Of a stretch of 64,000 nucleotides of DNA, positions 1 to 7,683 are shown one piece after another (positions within the stretch are counted from its first letter, which is position 1; each line of letters begins with the position of its first letter). This DNA comes from an uncultured Oscillospiraceae bacterium (lineage in GTDB: Bacteria; Bacillota; Clostridia; Oscillospirales; Acutalibacteraceae), in the NCBI GenBank assembly GCA_900539845.1, contig UQDP01000007.1:1-64000 (forward strand), given 5' to 3'. The translations under genes and the position numbers were made by a program. The notes under the pieces were generated by a model. The model searched no databases and was not told the origin of the DNA. It worked only from the letters and a program-made list of their open reading frames with translations.

Positions 1-55
1 GAGCGCCACCTTGCCAAGGTGGAGGTAGCGAGTTCGAGTCTCGTAATCCGCTCCA
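1..55 (+). tRNA. tRNA-Gly (anticodon GCC), 5' end cut by window
   Basis: The anticodon arm has stem CCACC/GGTGG with loop TTGCCAA, giving anticodon GCC. It is followed by a T-arm with the TTCGAGT loop, the 3' acceptor strand AATCCGC, discriminator T and an encoded CCA at 53-55. The 5' acceptor strand and most of the D-arm lie before base 1, so the gene is partial here. Confidence 0.93.
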
Positions 56-57
56 TC

Positions 58-79
58 GGGCACTAAGAAATTAGTGCCC
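58..79. other. Perfect 9-bp hairpin with GAAA loop between two tRNA genes
   Basis: GGGCACTAA (58-66) and TTAGTGCCC (71-79) form a perfect 9-bp stem closed by GAAA, followed by ATTATATT. It lies between tRNA-Gly and tRNA-Cys. It may be a processing signal or weak terminator; there is no true U-tract. Confidence 0.6.
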
Positions 80-88
80 ATTATATTA

Positions 89-163
89 GGCACCATAGCC
101 AAGTGGTAAGGCAGAGCTCTGCAAAAGCTTTATGCCCCAGTTCAAATCTGGGTGGTGCCTCCA
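89..163 (+). tRNA. tRNA-Cys (anticodon GCA)
   Basis: Acceptor GGCACCA (89-95) pairs with TGGTGCC (153-159), then discriminator T and encoded CCA (161-163). The anticodon stem GAGCT/AGCTT holds loop CTGCAAA, giving anticodon GCA (Cys). The T-loop is TTCAAAT. The gene is complete and co-oriented with the upstream tRNA-Gly. Confidence 0.95.
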
Positions 164-166
164 CAA

Positions 167-200
167 GAGGGACTCATTGTTAAAAAATGAGTCCCTTTTT
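167..200 (+). terminator. Intrinsic terminator after the tRNA genes
   Basis: AGGGACTCATT and AATGAGTCCCT form an 11-bp stem followed by a run of T. It ends the tRNA-Gly/tRNA-Cys transcript. Confidence 0.85.
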
Positions 201-331
201 AATAAAAAGTAACACATTTCTTAATATTTTACAGATTATTCATATTTTTAATTATCAATTTTAATTTTTTTGTTGAAATTTGATTTTAATAATGTTATAC
301 TACTTTTAGACTTTGTAAGGAGGGTACTGCC

Positions 332-1168
332 TTGAGTAAAGAATCAAAGCTTGAAAAGAAAGAGGCAAAGGCAGCAAAGAAAGCTGCTAAGGCTGAAAAG
401 GTTGCTCAGAAAGCCGCAGTTAAGGCTGACAAAAAGCATGAAAAAGATTACAATAAATTTGTAAAGGATGCCAATAAGAAAAACAGCAAGGGTGCTGATA
501 AGCCCGGCTTCACTCCGATCGTTATTCCGCCTATTGACGAATATCAGTCTAAGCGCGAAATGAAAATCGAAAAAGCCACTGATAAGGCTTACGCTTCATA
601 TGTTAAGAAGATCGAAAAGAAAAACGCAAAGGCGGAAGCCAAGTGCGCTAAAAAAGGTCAGCCATTCGTGCCAATGGCAATTCCCAGCAGGGAAGAGTTC
701 GTACTTACCGATAATAAGTCAAGAAGAGTATTCAGCATGATCGTTCTTCTGCTTCTGCTTTGGCTGATTATCTATTTCATCATCATGTGGTTCATGTATT
801 CACCCCTGCAGCTTCCCGTAAGCGATACCGAAACAACAACAGCTGCGTCGGATGCAGTGTATGATTACGAGCCGTATTCAAATCCGCACGAAATCACAAC
901 CACTCCTGATTACACTGTCGCTCAGGCAACCAACTTCTTGAAGCAGGTTATCCACGATAACTACAAGGTTATCGGTTATTCATCCGATGTCAGCGGCACA
1001 ACGATCTCCTATACAGGCAGAAATGAAACCGTTAATAATGCAAAATGCTATATCTTTACCTGCAGCGGTAAAACTTTCGCAGTTCCGATCAAGCTTTCCG
1101 GCTGCTACGTATATAATAACGGTACATATGAACCGCTTACATTCAATGACACAGATTATCTTTTCTGA
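332..1168 (+). CDS. Lys/Ala-rich single-pass membrane protein, unknown function
   Basis: A 278-residue protein starting at TTG with a strong SD (AAGGAGG, 317-323). Residues 1-130 are extremely Lys/Ala rich and probably helical and cytoplasmic. They contain two copies of a segment of about 38 residues (about 36-72 and 84-124) sharing a Y..[FY]VK....KKN.K pattern followed by F.P..IP..[DE]E[YF]. One transmembrane helix spans about 133-155. A Thr/Ser/Asp-rich linker (about 163-190) leads to an outer C-terminal domain (about 192-278). I do not recognise the family. The gene stands alone between terminators. The repeat and topology are seen directly; no function is inferred. Confidence 0.8.
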   Translation: MSKESKLEKKEAKAAKKAAKAEKVAQKAAVKADKKHEKDYNKFVKDANKKNSKGADKPGFTPIVIPPIDEYQSKREMKIEKATDKAYASYVKKIEKKNAKAEAKCAKKGQPFVPMAIPSREEFVLTDNKSRRVFSMIVLLLLLWLIIYFIIMWFMYSPLQLPVSDTETTTAASDAVYDYEPYSNPHEITTTPDYTVAQATNFLKQVIHDNYKVIGYSSDVSGTTISYTGRNETVNNAKCYIFTCSGKTFAVPIKLSGCYVYNNGTYEPLTFNDTDYLF

Positions 1169-1193
1169 TTAGATTCAATTGAATAAATAGTCT

Positions 1194-1222
1194 AAGCCCG
1201 GTAAAACTACCGGGCTTTTGTT
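1194..1222 (+). terminator. Intrinsic terminator for the membrane protein gene
   Basis: AAGCCCGGTA / TACCGGGCTT stem with AAAC loop and a T-rich tail (TTGTTTTT), 26 bases after the stop codon. Confidence 0.85.
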
Positions 1223-1240
1223 TTTAGTTCAGTAACAAAA

Positions 1241-1265
1241 AACAGGACCGATATACAGTCCTGTT
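1241..1265 (-). terminator. Intrinsic terminator for the UPF0210 gene
   Basis: AACAGGAC (1241-1248) pairs with GTCCTGTT (1258-1265). Read on the minus strand it is followed by TTTTTT, 15 bases past the UPF0210 stop. There is also a T-run on the plus side, so it may work in both directions. Confidence 0.8.
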
Positions 1266-1280
1266 TTTTTAATTATAACC

Positions 1281-2636
1281 TTAGTTTTTCAAGCTGTGAA
1301 GCGGCGCCGGAATCTTACCGCCGCGATTAATAAACTTAGCTGGGGATTTCGTGTTCACTCTCATTACGGGTCCCGAACCAAGCAGTCCGCCGAATTCAAG
1401 TTCATCGCCGATCTCACGGCCTATCGCAGGTATAACCCTTACCGCTGTAGTCTTGCCGTTCACCATTCCTATGGCAGCTTCATCCGCTATGATTCCGCTG
1501 ATTGCTTCAGCCGTTGTGTCTCCCGGTATAACGATCATATCGAGCCCCACAGAGCAAACCGCTGTCATAGCCTCCAGTTTCTCTATAGTGAGCGCTCCAG
1601 ATCTGGCAGCGTCTATCATACCTCTGTCCTCAGAAACGGGAATAAACGCGCCTGAGAGCCCTCCTACGCTTGACGAAGCCATAACGCCGCCTTTTTTAAC
1701 TGCATCGTTAAGCATTGCAAGGCAGGCTGTTGTACCGGGTGCGCCGCACTGTTCAAGTCCTATCTCTTCAAGAATGTGCGCAACCGAATCGCCGACAGCC
1801 GGTGTAGGCGCAAGAGAAAGATCAACAATACCGAACGGTACTCCGAGCCTTTTTGATGCTTCCGTGCCGACAAGCTGCCCCATCCTTGTGACCTTAAACG
1901 CTGTTTTCTTAATCAGTTCAGCGAGTTCATTTATACTATAATCGGGATATTTTGAAACAGCCGCTCTTACAACTCCCGGTCCCGAAACACCGACGTTAAT
2001 CACGCAGTCAGGCTCGGAAACACCATGAAACGCGCCCGCCATAAAAGGATTATCTTCGGGAGCATTACAGAATACCACAAGCTTCCCCGGACCGATGCAA
2101 TTATTCTCTTTAGTAAGCTCTGCGGCTTTCTTTACCTGCTGACCCATAAGCTTAACTGCATCCATATTGATTCCGGCCTTCGTGCTTCCGATATTGACGG
2201 ACGAACAGATATGCTCAGTTTCAGCAAGGGCCCGGGGAATTGAATCAATAAGCTCAAGATCTCCGGCGGAAAAGCCTTTTTGAACAAGTGCGGAATAACC
2301 GCCGATAAAGTTTACGCCGATCGTCTGGGCGGCTTTTTCAAGCGCAAGCGCATATTTAACTGGATCGCCGCCGCTTACTCCCGCCATAATCGCAATCGGA
2401 GTTACCGAAACTCTTTTGTTGATGATAGGTATGCCGTAATGTTTTTCTATATCTTCGCCGGTTGCAACAAGCTTTTCAGCCTTTGCGCAGATCTTGTCAT
2501 AGATCTTACTGCAAGATCTGTCTATATCGGTATCGGCGCAGTCAAGCAGGGAAATGCCCATCGTTATCGTTCTGATATCCAGGCATTCATCCTGAATCAT
2601 ATGGATCGTTTCAAGAATATCAAATGTATTTATCAT
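1281..2636 (-). CDS. PFL family / UPF0210 protein (DUF711)
   Basis: A 451-residue protein matching the UPF0210 (PFL, DUF711) family in length and conserved blocks: the Gly-rich stretch [15 protein letters not shown] near residue 83, [16 protein letters not shown] near 144, and [12 protein letters not shown] near 212. The family is widespread in anaerobes and its biochemical role is unknown; an old similarity to formate C-acetyltransferase-type enzymes gave the PFL label. It lies 14 bases downstream of a small ACT-domain gene on the same strand. That pairing is standard for this family and suggests control by a small-molecule-binding ACT partner (inference). Confidence 0.9.
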   Translation of the reverse strand: MINTFDILETIHMIQDECLDIRTITMGISLLDCADTDIDRSCSKIYDKICAKAEKLVATGEDIEKHYGIPIINKRVSVTPIAIMAGVSGGDPVKYALALEKAAQTIGVNFIGGYSALVQKGFSAGDLELIDSIPRALAETEHICSSVNIGSTKAGINMDAVKLMGQQVKKAAELTKENNCIGPGKLVVFCNAPEDNPFMAGAFHGVSEPDCVINVGVSGPGVVRAAVSKYPDYSINELAELIKKTAFKVTRMGQLVGTEASKRLGVPFGIVDLSLAPTPAVGDSVAHILEEIGLEQCGAPGTTACLAMLNDAVKKGGVMASSSVGGLSGAFIPVSEDRGMIDAARSGALTIEKLEAMTAVCSVGLDMIVIPGDTTAEAISGIIADEAAIGMVNGKTTAVRVIPAIGREIGDELEFGGLLGSGPVMRVNTKSPAKFINRGGKIPAPLHSLKN

Positions 2637-2650
2637 AAAAATTCAAGCTC

Positions 2651-2920
2651 CTATATTCTGTGCATTGAGTTGAAAATATCTTCATTCATTACGTGAATGG
2701 ACAAACCGTTCTTTTTGCCGTATTCCGAAAGCTCATCCGAAAAATCGGAAAAGGGGATAGCGCATTCGCTTACATCAGCCATCATAATCATACAGAATAT
2801 ATCGTGCAGGATAGACTGTGTAACCTCTGTGATATTGACCTTATGCCCGGCGCATATACCCGAAACACCTGCGAGTATACCAACCATATCCTTGCCTACA
2901 ACAGTTATAACCGCTCTCAT
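2651..2920 (-). CDS. ACT domain protein, UPF0237 type
   Basis: An 89-residue protein consisting of one ACT-like domain, beginning MRAVITVVGKDMVGILAGVS as in UPF0237 members. The SD AGGAGG (2936-2931) is 10 bases from this ATG. A second ATG three bases after the SD region (2926) would add two residues, so the start is uncertain by two codons. The longer open frame upstream has no SD. ACT domains usually bind amino acids or form regulatory dimers. The downstream UPF0210 gene is very probably in the same operon, an arrangement seen in many Clostridia. Confidence 0.88.
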   Translation of the reverse strand: MRAVITVVGKDMVGILAGVSGICAGHKVNITEVTQSILHDIFCMIMMADVSECAIPFSDFSDELSEYGKKNGLSIHVMNEDIFNSMHRI

Positions 2921-3050
2921 AATCATAGTACCTCCTGAATTAATAAATTGATTATAACAAAGTGGTAAATTTTTTTCAATAAAAAGCAGAATAATATTTA
3001 ATTTTCCTGCAGAATGTGGTAGAATAGTTTGACTCAGAAAGGAATAAACT

Positions 3051-3860
3051 ATGAAATACACTAATTTTTATGATCTTCACACGCATTCAGAACATTCATT
3101 TGACGGTCATCATTCCTGCACACTCATGTGTGAAAACGCTGTTGAAAAAGGTCTTAAGGGCATCGCCATAACGGATCACTGTGAAATAGACTCGAAAGAC
3201 TGTGATTTTGATAAACTATGTGACAATCAGTTTTTTGACACCTCAAAGTGCGCAAAAATATTTTGCAATGATATAAAAGTATTCAAAGGCATAGAAATGG
3301 GTCAGGCAATATACAACAGACCGCTTGCTGAAAGTATATTAAGCAAATATAAGTATGATTTTGTGCTTGGTTCTGTTCATAATCTTGAAAACATGGAGGA
3401 TTTCTTTTTTCTTGATTATAAGGATTATGATGTCTACGACCTGCTGGGCAGATATTTTGAAAATATTTACACACTTTGCGAATGGAACAACTTCGATTCA
3501 CTTGCGCACCTGACTTATCCGTTAAGATATATAACGGGAAAACATAAAATAACGGTCGATCTTGCCCGTTTCGGCGATATTATTGACAGCATCCTGGCTT
3601 TGCTCGTAAAAAATGAAAAAGCGCTTGAAATCAATACATCCGGCTACTTTAATGAAATGAAGGATATTCTGCCGGGCGCGGATATAGTAAAAAGATTTAA
3701 AGAACTTGGAGGAAAATATATAACAATAGGCTCCGATTCTCATTATTGTGATAAAATAGGAATGGGAATAGAGCAGGGGATGGACGCTGCTTTGAAATGC
3801 GGATTCACACATATTACGGTCTTTGAAAACCGAGAGCCTAAACTTCTAGAGATAAAATGA
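3051..3860 (+). CDS. PHP-domain phosphoesterase, histidinol-phosphatase-like
   Basis: A 269-residue PHP-superfamily protein. Metal-binding signatures are visible: DLHTHSEHS near residue 8, ITDHCEID near 40, GSVHN near 107 and a late SDSH near 233. Length and order match the HisJ/HisK-type histidinol phosphatases, which dephosphorylate L-histidinol phosphate in His synthesis. No other his gene is nearby, so the true substrate is open and the HisK name is not safe. The gene runs co-directionally with the Lrp regulator 18 bases downstream and may share its transcript. Confidence 0.82.
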   Translation: MKYTNFYDLHTHSEHSFDGHHSCTLMCENAVEKGLKGIAITDHCEIDSKDCDFDKLCDNQFFDTSKCAKIFCNDIKVFKGIEMGQAIYNRPLAESILSKYKYDFVLGSVHNLENMEDFFFLDYKDYDVYDLLGRYFENIYTLCEWNNFDSLAHLTYPLRYITGKHKITVDLARFGDIIDSILALLVKNEKALEINTSGYFNEMKDILPGADIVKRFKELGGKYITIGSDSHYCDKIGMGIEQGMDAALKCGFTHITVFENREPKLLEIK

Positions 3861-3878
3861 TTACGGGGGCGTGCTGAA

Positions 3879-4361
3879 ATGACAGAAAAATTATTAAGTA
3901 TACTTGAAGACAACGCAAGACTTTCAAACAGCGAGATAGCCATTATGCTCGGAGTGAGCGAAAAGGAAGTTGCTGACGAAATCAAGCTGCTTGAGGACAG
4001 CGGTATAATCAAAGGGTACAAAGCATTTATAGACCGTGACAAAGCCAAACTGCAAACCGTTACGGCGCTTATTGAGTTAAAAATACAGCCGAAATACGGA
4101 CATGGCTTTGACGATGTGGCTGAAAGGATATCAAAGCTTGAAGAGGTTGAATCGATATATCTTATGAGCGGTGCTTTTGATCTTACTGTGCTTGTAACGG
4201 ATAAATCGTTTCATGAAGTTGCCATGTTTGTTGCAAAGCGGCTTTCTCCTCTTGAGGGAGTTGTTTCGACCGCAACGCATTTTATATTGAAAAAATACAA
4301 AGAAAACGGCGTTTTCCTTACAGACGAGCTGCTTGACGACAGGGGGACGGTTTCCCTTTGA
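3879..4361 (+). CDS. Lrp/AsnC family transcriptional regulator
   Basis: A 160-residue protein. The N-terminal winged helix-turn-helix (residues 1-55) includes NSEIAIMLGVSEKEV, and the C-terminal RAM/ACT-like ligand domain covers about 65-150 (GAFDLTVLVTDKS). The family binds amino acids and regulates amino-acid metabolism. Its stop overlaps the TTG start of the aminotransferase (TTGA at 4358-4361), so the two are translationally coupled. The inferred role is control of the paired aminotransferase in response to an amino acid. Confidence 0.9.
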   Translation: MTEKLLSILEDNARLSNSEIAIMLGVSEKEVADEIKLLEDSGIIKGYKAFIDRDKAKLQTVTALIELKIQPKYGHGFDDVAERISKLEEVESIYLMSGAFDLTVLVTDKSFHEVAMFVAKRLSPLEGVVSTATHFILKKYKENGVFLTDELLDDRGTVSL

Positions 4362-5533
4362 TCAACTATGACGAAATGCTCAACAGCAGCATAAAAAATA
4401 TCAAACCCAGCGGAATACGAAAGTTCTTTTCAATAGCTGAGGAAATGGATAATGTAATTTCCCTCGGTGTAGGTGAGCCGGATTTTCTAACACCATGGCA
4501 TATCAGAAACACTGCGATAGATTACCTCGATAAGGGTGCAACACGCTACACCGCAAACGCCGGACTGATGGAGCTCAGAAAGGAGATCTCGGCGTTTTAC
4601 AAAAGAAAATATAACATAGAATATCATCCCGAAAACGAAGTGCTCGTCACCGTAGGAGGTTCAGAGGGCATCGATATGGCTATACGCACGCTTGTAAATC
4701 CCGGGGACGAGGTCTTGCTTGTTGAGCCGTCATTCGTTTGCTACAGACCGATATCCGAGAACTGCGGCGCTAAAGTCATCACCATTACAACTTCAGCGGA
4801 AAATAATTTCAAACTTACTCCGAAAGAGCTGGAAGAAGCAGTTACAGATAAAACAAAGTTACTGATCTTCCCGTATCCCAACAACCCGACCGGCGCGGTA
4901 ATGAGAAAAGCAGACCTAAAAAAAATTGCCGAAGTGATCATCCGGCACAATATACTTGTCATTTCCGATGAAATATACAGTGAACTTACTTACGGAAACG
5001 AAACACACTGCTCCATAGCTTCAATAAACGGCATGAAAGAACGCACTGTTGTCATCAACGGATTTTCAAAAACATATTCTATGACAGGCTGGAGACTTGG
5101 GTATGCGCTGGGACCTGCTCCCATAATACAGCAGATGACCAAGCTGCATCAGTTTGCTATTATGAGTGCTCCAACAAATTCACAGTACGCAGCGATAGAC
5201 GCATTGAAAAACGGAGATGCGGACATTGAAAAAATGAAATCCGACTATGATATGCGCCGCAGATACACGGTCAGCAAATTCAATCAGATGGGCCTGAGCT
5301 GTTTTGAGCCGGAGGGTGCGTTTTATGTATTTCCAAGCATTAAGTCAACAGGTCTTTCAAGCGACGAATTCTGTGAAAAACTGATTTATTCAAAAAAAGT
5401 TGCAGTCGTGCCGGGAACCGCTTTCGGCGATTGTGGCGAGGGTTATATCAGGGTATCATATTGCTATTCAATTGATAATATCAGAAAGGCCTGTGAAAAA
5501 ATACAGGAATTTCTGGATGAATTAAACGGCTGA
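4358..5533 (+). CDS. PLP-dependent aminotransferase, class I/II
   Basis: A 391-residue fold-type I aminotransferase. Visible motifs are GVGEPDF near 37, PNNPTG (174-179), DEIYSEL (204-210) and SKTYSMTGWRLGY, with the Schiff-base lysine at about K238. A substrate-carboxylate Arg lies in YIRVSYC near the C-terminus. The TTG start overlaps the lrp stop and has an AGGGGGA SD upstream; an in-frame ATG 18 bases later is the alternative. This subgroup is often annotated as aspartate/aromatic aminotransferase, and specificity cannot be read from sequence alone. The partner Lrp regulator supports an amino-acid role. Confidence 0.88.
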   Translation: MINYDEMLNSSIKNIKPSGIRKFFSIAEEMDNVISLGVGEPDFLTPWHIRNTAIDYLDKGATRYTANAGLMELRKEISAFYKRKYNIEYHPENEVLVTVGGSEGIDMAIRTLVNPGDEVLLVEPSFVCYRPISENCGAKVITITTSAENNFKLTPKELEEAVTDKTKLLIFPYPNNPTGAVMRKADLKKIAEVIIRHNILVISDEIYSELTYGNETHCSIASINGMKERTVVINGFSKTYSMTGWRLGYALGPAPIIQQMTKLHQFAIMSAPTNSQYAAIDALKNGDADIEKMKSDYDMRRRYTVSKFNQMGLSCFEPEGAFYVFPSIKSTGLSSDEFCEKLIYSKKVAVVPGTAFGDCGEGYIRVSYCYSIDNIRKACEKIQEFLDELNG

Positions 5534-5550
5534 GCCGGGAAAGTAAATAT

Positions 5551-6432
5551 ATGGAAGTTAAAGTAAACGCATATGCGAAAATCAATCTTATGCTTGATAT
5601 AGTTGCACTGAGAGCCGACAAATATCACGATCTTTTCATGGTTATGCAGAGCGTGAGCCTTTGTGACAAAATCACAGTCAGCGAAAACAAGTCAAAAGGA
5701 ATATCCATATCCTGCAATAAGGACGGCATACCGCTTGACGGCAAAAACATATGCTGGAAAGCCGCCGAAGAATTTTTCAGATACACAAAAAAGAAAAATA
5801 AAGGAATACACATCGATATTAAAAAAAACATTCCGCACGCGGCCGGACTTGCCGGCGGAAGTGCCGACGGCGCCGCAGTGATCACAGCTCTGAATCAGAT
5901 CTATAAAACCGACCTTACAGACACCGAACTATGCAAGATCGGCGTTAAAATAGGCGCGGATCTGCCGTTTTGTTTAACAGGCGGCACGCTCCTTGCACAG
6001 GGCATAGGCGATGTTTTAAATAAACTCAAGCCGCTAAAGAAATGCTATATCGTGCTGGCAAAACCTGATTTTGACGTCAATACCGGCCATGCATATAAAC
6101 TGTTTGACACAATAGGGAAAACACGCACCCCTGATAAATACGGTATGCTTTGCGCGGTCCAATCCGGCTCACTTGAGAATATCTGCGGCAAAATGGAAAA
6201 TGTTTTCGAACAGTTTATAGAGGTTCCGAAAAGAATAGATATAAAAGAGATTCTGAAAATACACGGCGCGCTCGGTGTTTGCATGAGCGGCAGCGGACCG
6301 ACCGTTTTCGGAATTTTTGAAAAAAAAGAAAACGCACTCAACGCAGCTTCTGCGCTTGAAAACACAGCTAAGGATATCGCGGTCTGCACACCGGTAAGAC
6401 ACGGCTGCAAAATCACAAAAATAATTGAATAA
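5551..6432 (+). CDS. ispE: 4-diphosphocytidyl-2-C-methyl-D-erythritol kinase
   Basis: A 293-residue GHMP kinase that phosphorylates CDP-methylerythritol in the non-mevalonate isoprenoid pathway, in the cytosol. The N-terminus (VNAYAKINLMLDI) and the ATP-binding Gly-rich loop PHAAGLAGGSADGAA (95-109) are typical, as is the late MSGSGPTVFGIF motif. Length matches IspE. It follows the aminotransferase by 17 bases and precedes spoIIR, an ispE-spoIIR adjacency common in Firmicutes. The SD is weak (GGGAAAG). Confidence 0.95.
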   Translation: MEVKVNAYAKINLMLDIVALRADKYHDLFMVMQSVSLCDKITVSENKSKGISISCNKDGIPLDGKNICWKAAEEFFRYTKKKNKGIHIDIKKNIPHAAGLAGGSADGAAVITALNQIYKTDLTDTELCKIGVKIGADLPFCLTGGTLLAQGIGDVLNKLKPLKKCYIVLAKPDFDVNTGHAYKLFDTIGKTRTPDKYGMLCAVQSGSLENICGKMENVFEQFIEVPKRIDIKEILKIHGALGVCMSGSGPTVFGIFEKKENALNAASALENTAKDIAVCTPVRHGCKITKIIE

Positions 6433-6435
6433 AAA

Positions 6436-6480
6436 AATGAAAACCTGCCAACAATCAGTCTGAAAGGCAGGTTTTTCATT
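6436..6480 (+). terminator. Terminator-like hairpin whose 3' arm carries the spoIIR ribosome site
   Basis: AAACCTGCC (6441-6449) pairs with GGCAGGTTT (6466-6474), and the stem extends via AATGA/TCATT around a single bulged T. The 3' arm contains AGGCAGG, the only SD-like sequence for spoIIR, and the T-run reaches the TTG start at 6480. The element may end ispE transcripts and, when read through, mask the spoIIR translation start. Confidence 0.65.
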
Positions 6481-7085
6481 TGAAAAGAAAATTAAAAATA
6501 TTCATTCCGCTTTTTCTTGTTTTTGCATTTATTTTTTCCTACGTCTCACCGTTCATTCAGACAAGTGAAAAGATTTCCGAGGAAGTTTTCAGGCTCCATA
6601 TACTCGCAAATTCAAACAGTGATGAGGATCAGCAGCTCAAGCTCAAAGTCAGAGACAGCGTGCTAAGCGAAAGCGCTCAGCTTTTTGAAAACGCCGGATC
6701 GCTTGAAGAAACCATCTCTATCTGCAACGCAAATATAGACAGATTTCAAAAAACAGCCGAAAAATGTATAAAAAGCAACGGCTATGATTACCCTGTAAAG
6801 GTTTATGTTGACAAAGAATATTTCAATACGAGGGAATATGACACATTTACGCTTCCGAGCGGAATATATAACGCTCTCAAGATCGAAATAGGGGAGGGCT
6901 CCGGCAGAAACTGGTGGTGCGTTATGTTTCCGGCAATATGTCTCTCAAGCGCAACTGAGGAAAACCTGGATCAATATCTTTCAGATGAAGAAATGGAACT
7001 TGTAAATTCCGACAGCAAATATGAAGTGCGTTTTAAGATCGTTGAAATATACGAAAAGCTGAAAAGCAAGCTTCTATACGAATAG
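6480..7085 (+). CDS. spoIIR: Stage II sporulation protein R
   Basis: A 201-residue protein with an N-terminal hydrophobic export segment (about 7-25). The family signature FRLHILANSNSDEDQQLKLK (about 37-56) is followed by VRD, and a later GxxNWWCVMFP-type motif includes RNWWCVMFPAICL. In Bacillus, SpoIIR is secreted from the forespore under sigma-F and triggers SpoIIGA to process pro-sigma-E. The start is TTG (6480) directly after a hairpin; no better start is seen, and the hydrophobic segment begins at residue 7. Presence of the gene shows the organism encodes the sigma-F to sigma-E signal. Confidence 0.93.
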   Translation: MKRKLKIFIPLFLVFAFIFSYVSPFIQTSEKISEEVFRLHILANSNSDEDQQLKLKVRDSVLSESAQLFENAGSLEETISICNANIDRFQKTAEKCIKSNGYDYPVKVYVDKEYFNTREYDTFTLPSGIYNALKIEIGEGSGRNWWCVMFPAICLSSATEENLDQYLSDEEMELVNSDSKYEVRFKIVEIYEKLKSKLLYE

Positions 7086-7092
7086 AAAACTT

Positions 7093-7127
7093 CGCCGCAT
7101 GCCTTGTTTGGGCATACGGCGTTTTTT
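7093..7127 (+). terminator. Intrinsic terminator after spoIIR
   Basis: CGCCGCATGCC / GGCATACGGCG stem (one C-A mismatch) with TTGTTTG-type loop and TTTTTT tail, just after the spoIIR stop. It could also serve the convergent gene at 7143. Confidence 0.85.
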
Positions 7128-7142
7128 GGTTTAAAATATCGA

Positions 7143-7577
7143 TCAAAGGAACTGCCTGACTTCTCCGGCAAGCCTGTTTTCCGATGATATTATGCGCTTT
7201 GCAATATCCTTGGACGCTTCGTCCGCGGCTTTATATTCATTCAGGTATTTACTAAGTGACTTTACACCCGTATTACAGCCGTCTGTTATCAGATCCGCGA
7301 CTGTTGCGTCCGATTCATTTACATTCAGCTTTATATTTGTTTTGATCCAGCTCATACTCTTCGCGATTGGATTAGGCTCCTTGCCGTCGTCAGAGTATCT
7401 TTCAAGCAGGTTTTGCATCTCGTCGGCAAATTTCTCGTGTTCTTTCTTGCACTCGCTTAAACAGCTTTTCAGGCGATCTGAATGTACATAGTCCATTACT
7501 TCGTCGATTGAGGACAGACCCATCTTCACACCAGCGTCACATTCCCTGAGCAATCTCACTGTATCCTTTTCTATCAT
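7143..7577 (-). CDS. Small all-helical protein, possible DUF2383 / ferritin-like
   Basis: A 144-residue, charged, probably all-alpha protein with no membrane segment. The heptad-like pattern and the layout of helices (about 1-28, 30-62, 75-105, 110-143) resemble the DUF2383 ferritin-like four-helix bundle group; this is a fold-level impression. Glu/His residues that might bind metal are present (ECKKEHEKFADEM) but a full di-iron ligand set is not obvious. It stands alone between the spoIIR terminator and the putP terminator. Function is unknown. Confidence 0.7.
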   Translation of the reverse strand: MIEKDTVRLLRECDAGVKMGLSSIDEVMDYVHSDRLKSCLSECKKEHEKFADEMQNLLERYSDDGKEPNPIAKSMSWIKTNIKLNVNESDATVADLITDGCNTGVKSLSKYLNEYKAADEASKDIAKRIISSENRLAGEVRQFL

Positions 7578-7621
7578 AACATATCACCCTTAATATTATG
7601 TCAGTAATATTTTATATTATC

Positions 7622-7651
7622 AAAAAAGCCGCCTTAAGACAAAGGCGGCTT
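7622..7651 (-). terminator. Intrinsic terminator for the symporter gene
   Basis: AAGCCGCCTT (7626-7635) pairs with AAGGCGGCTT (7642-7651). On the minus strand the stem is followed by TTTTTTG, about 33 bases past the symporter stop. Confidence 0.88.
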
Positions 7652-7683
7652 GGAAAATTTGTAAACAATTATATTTCTAAAAT

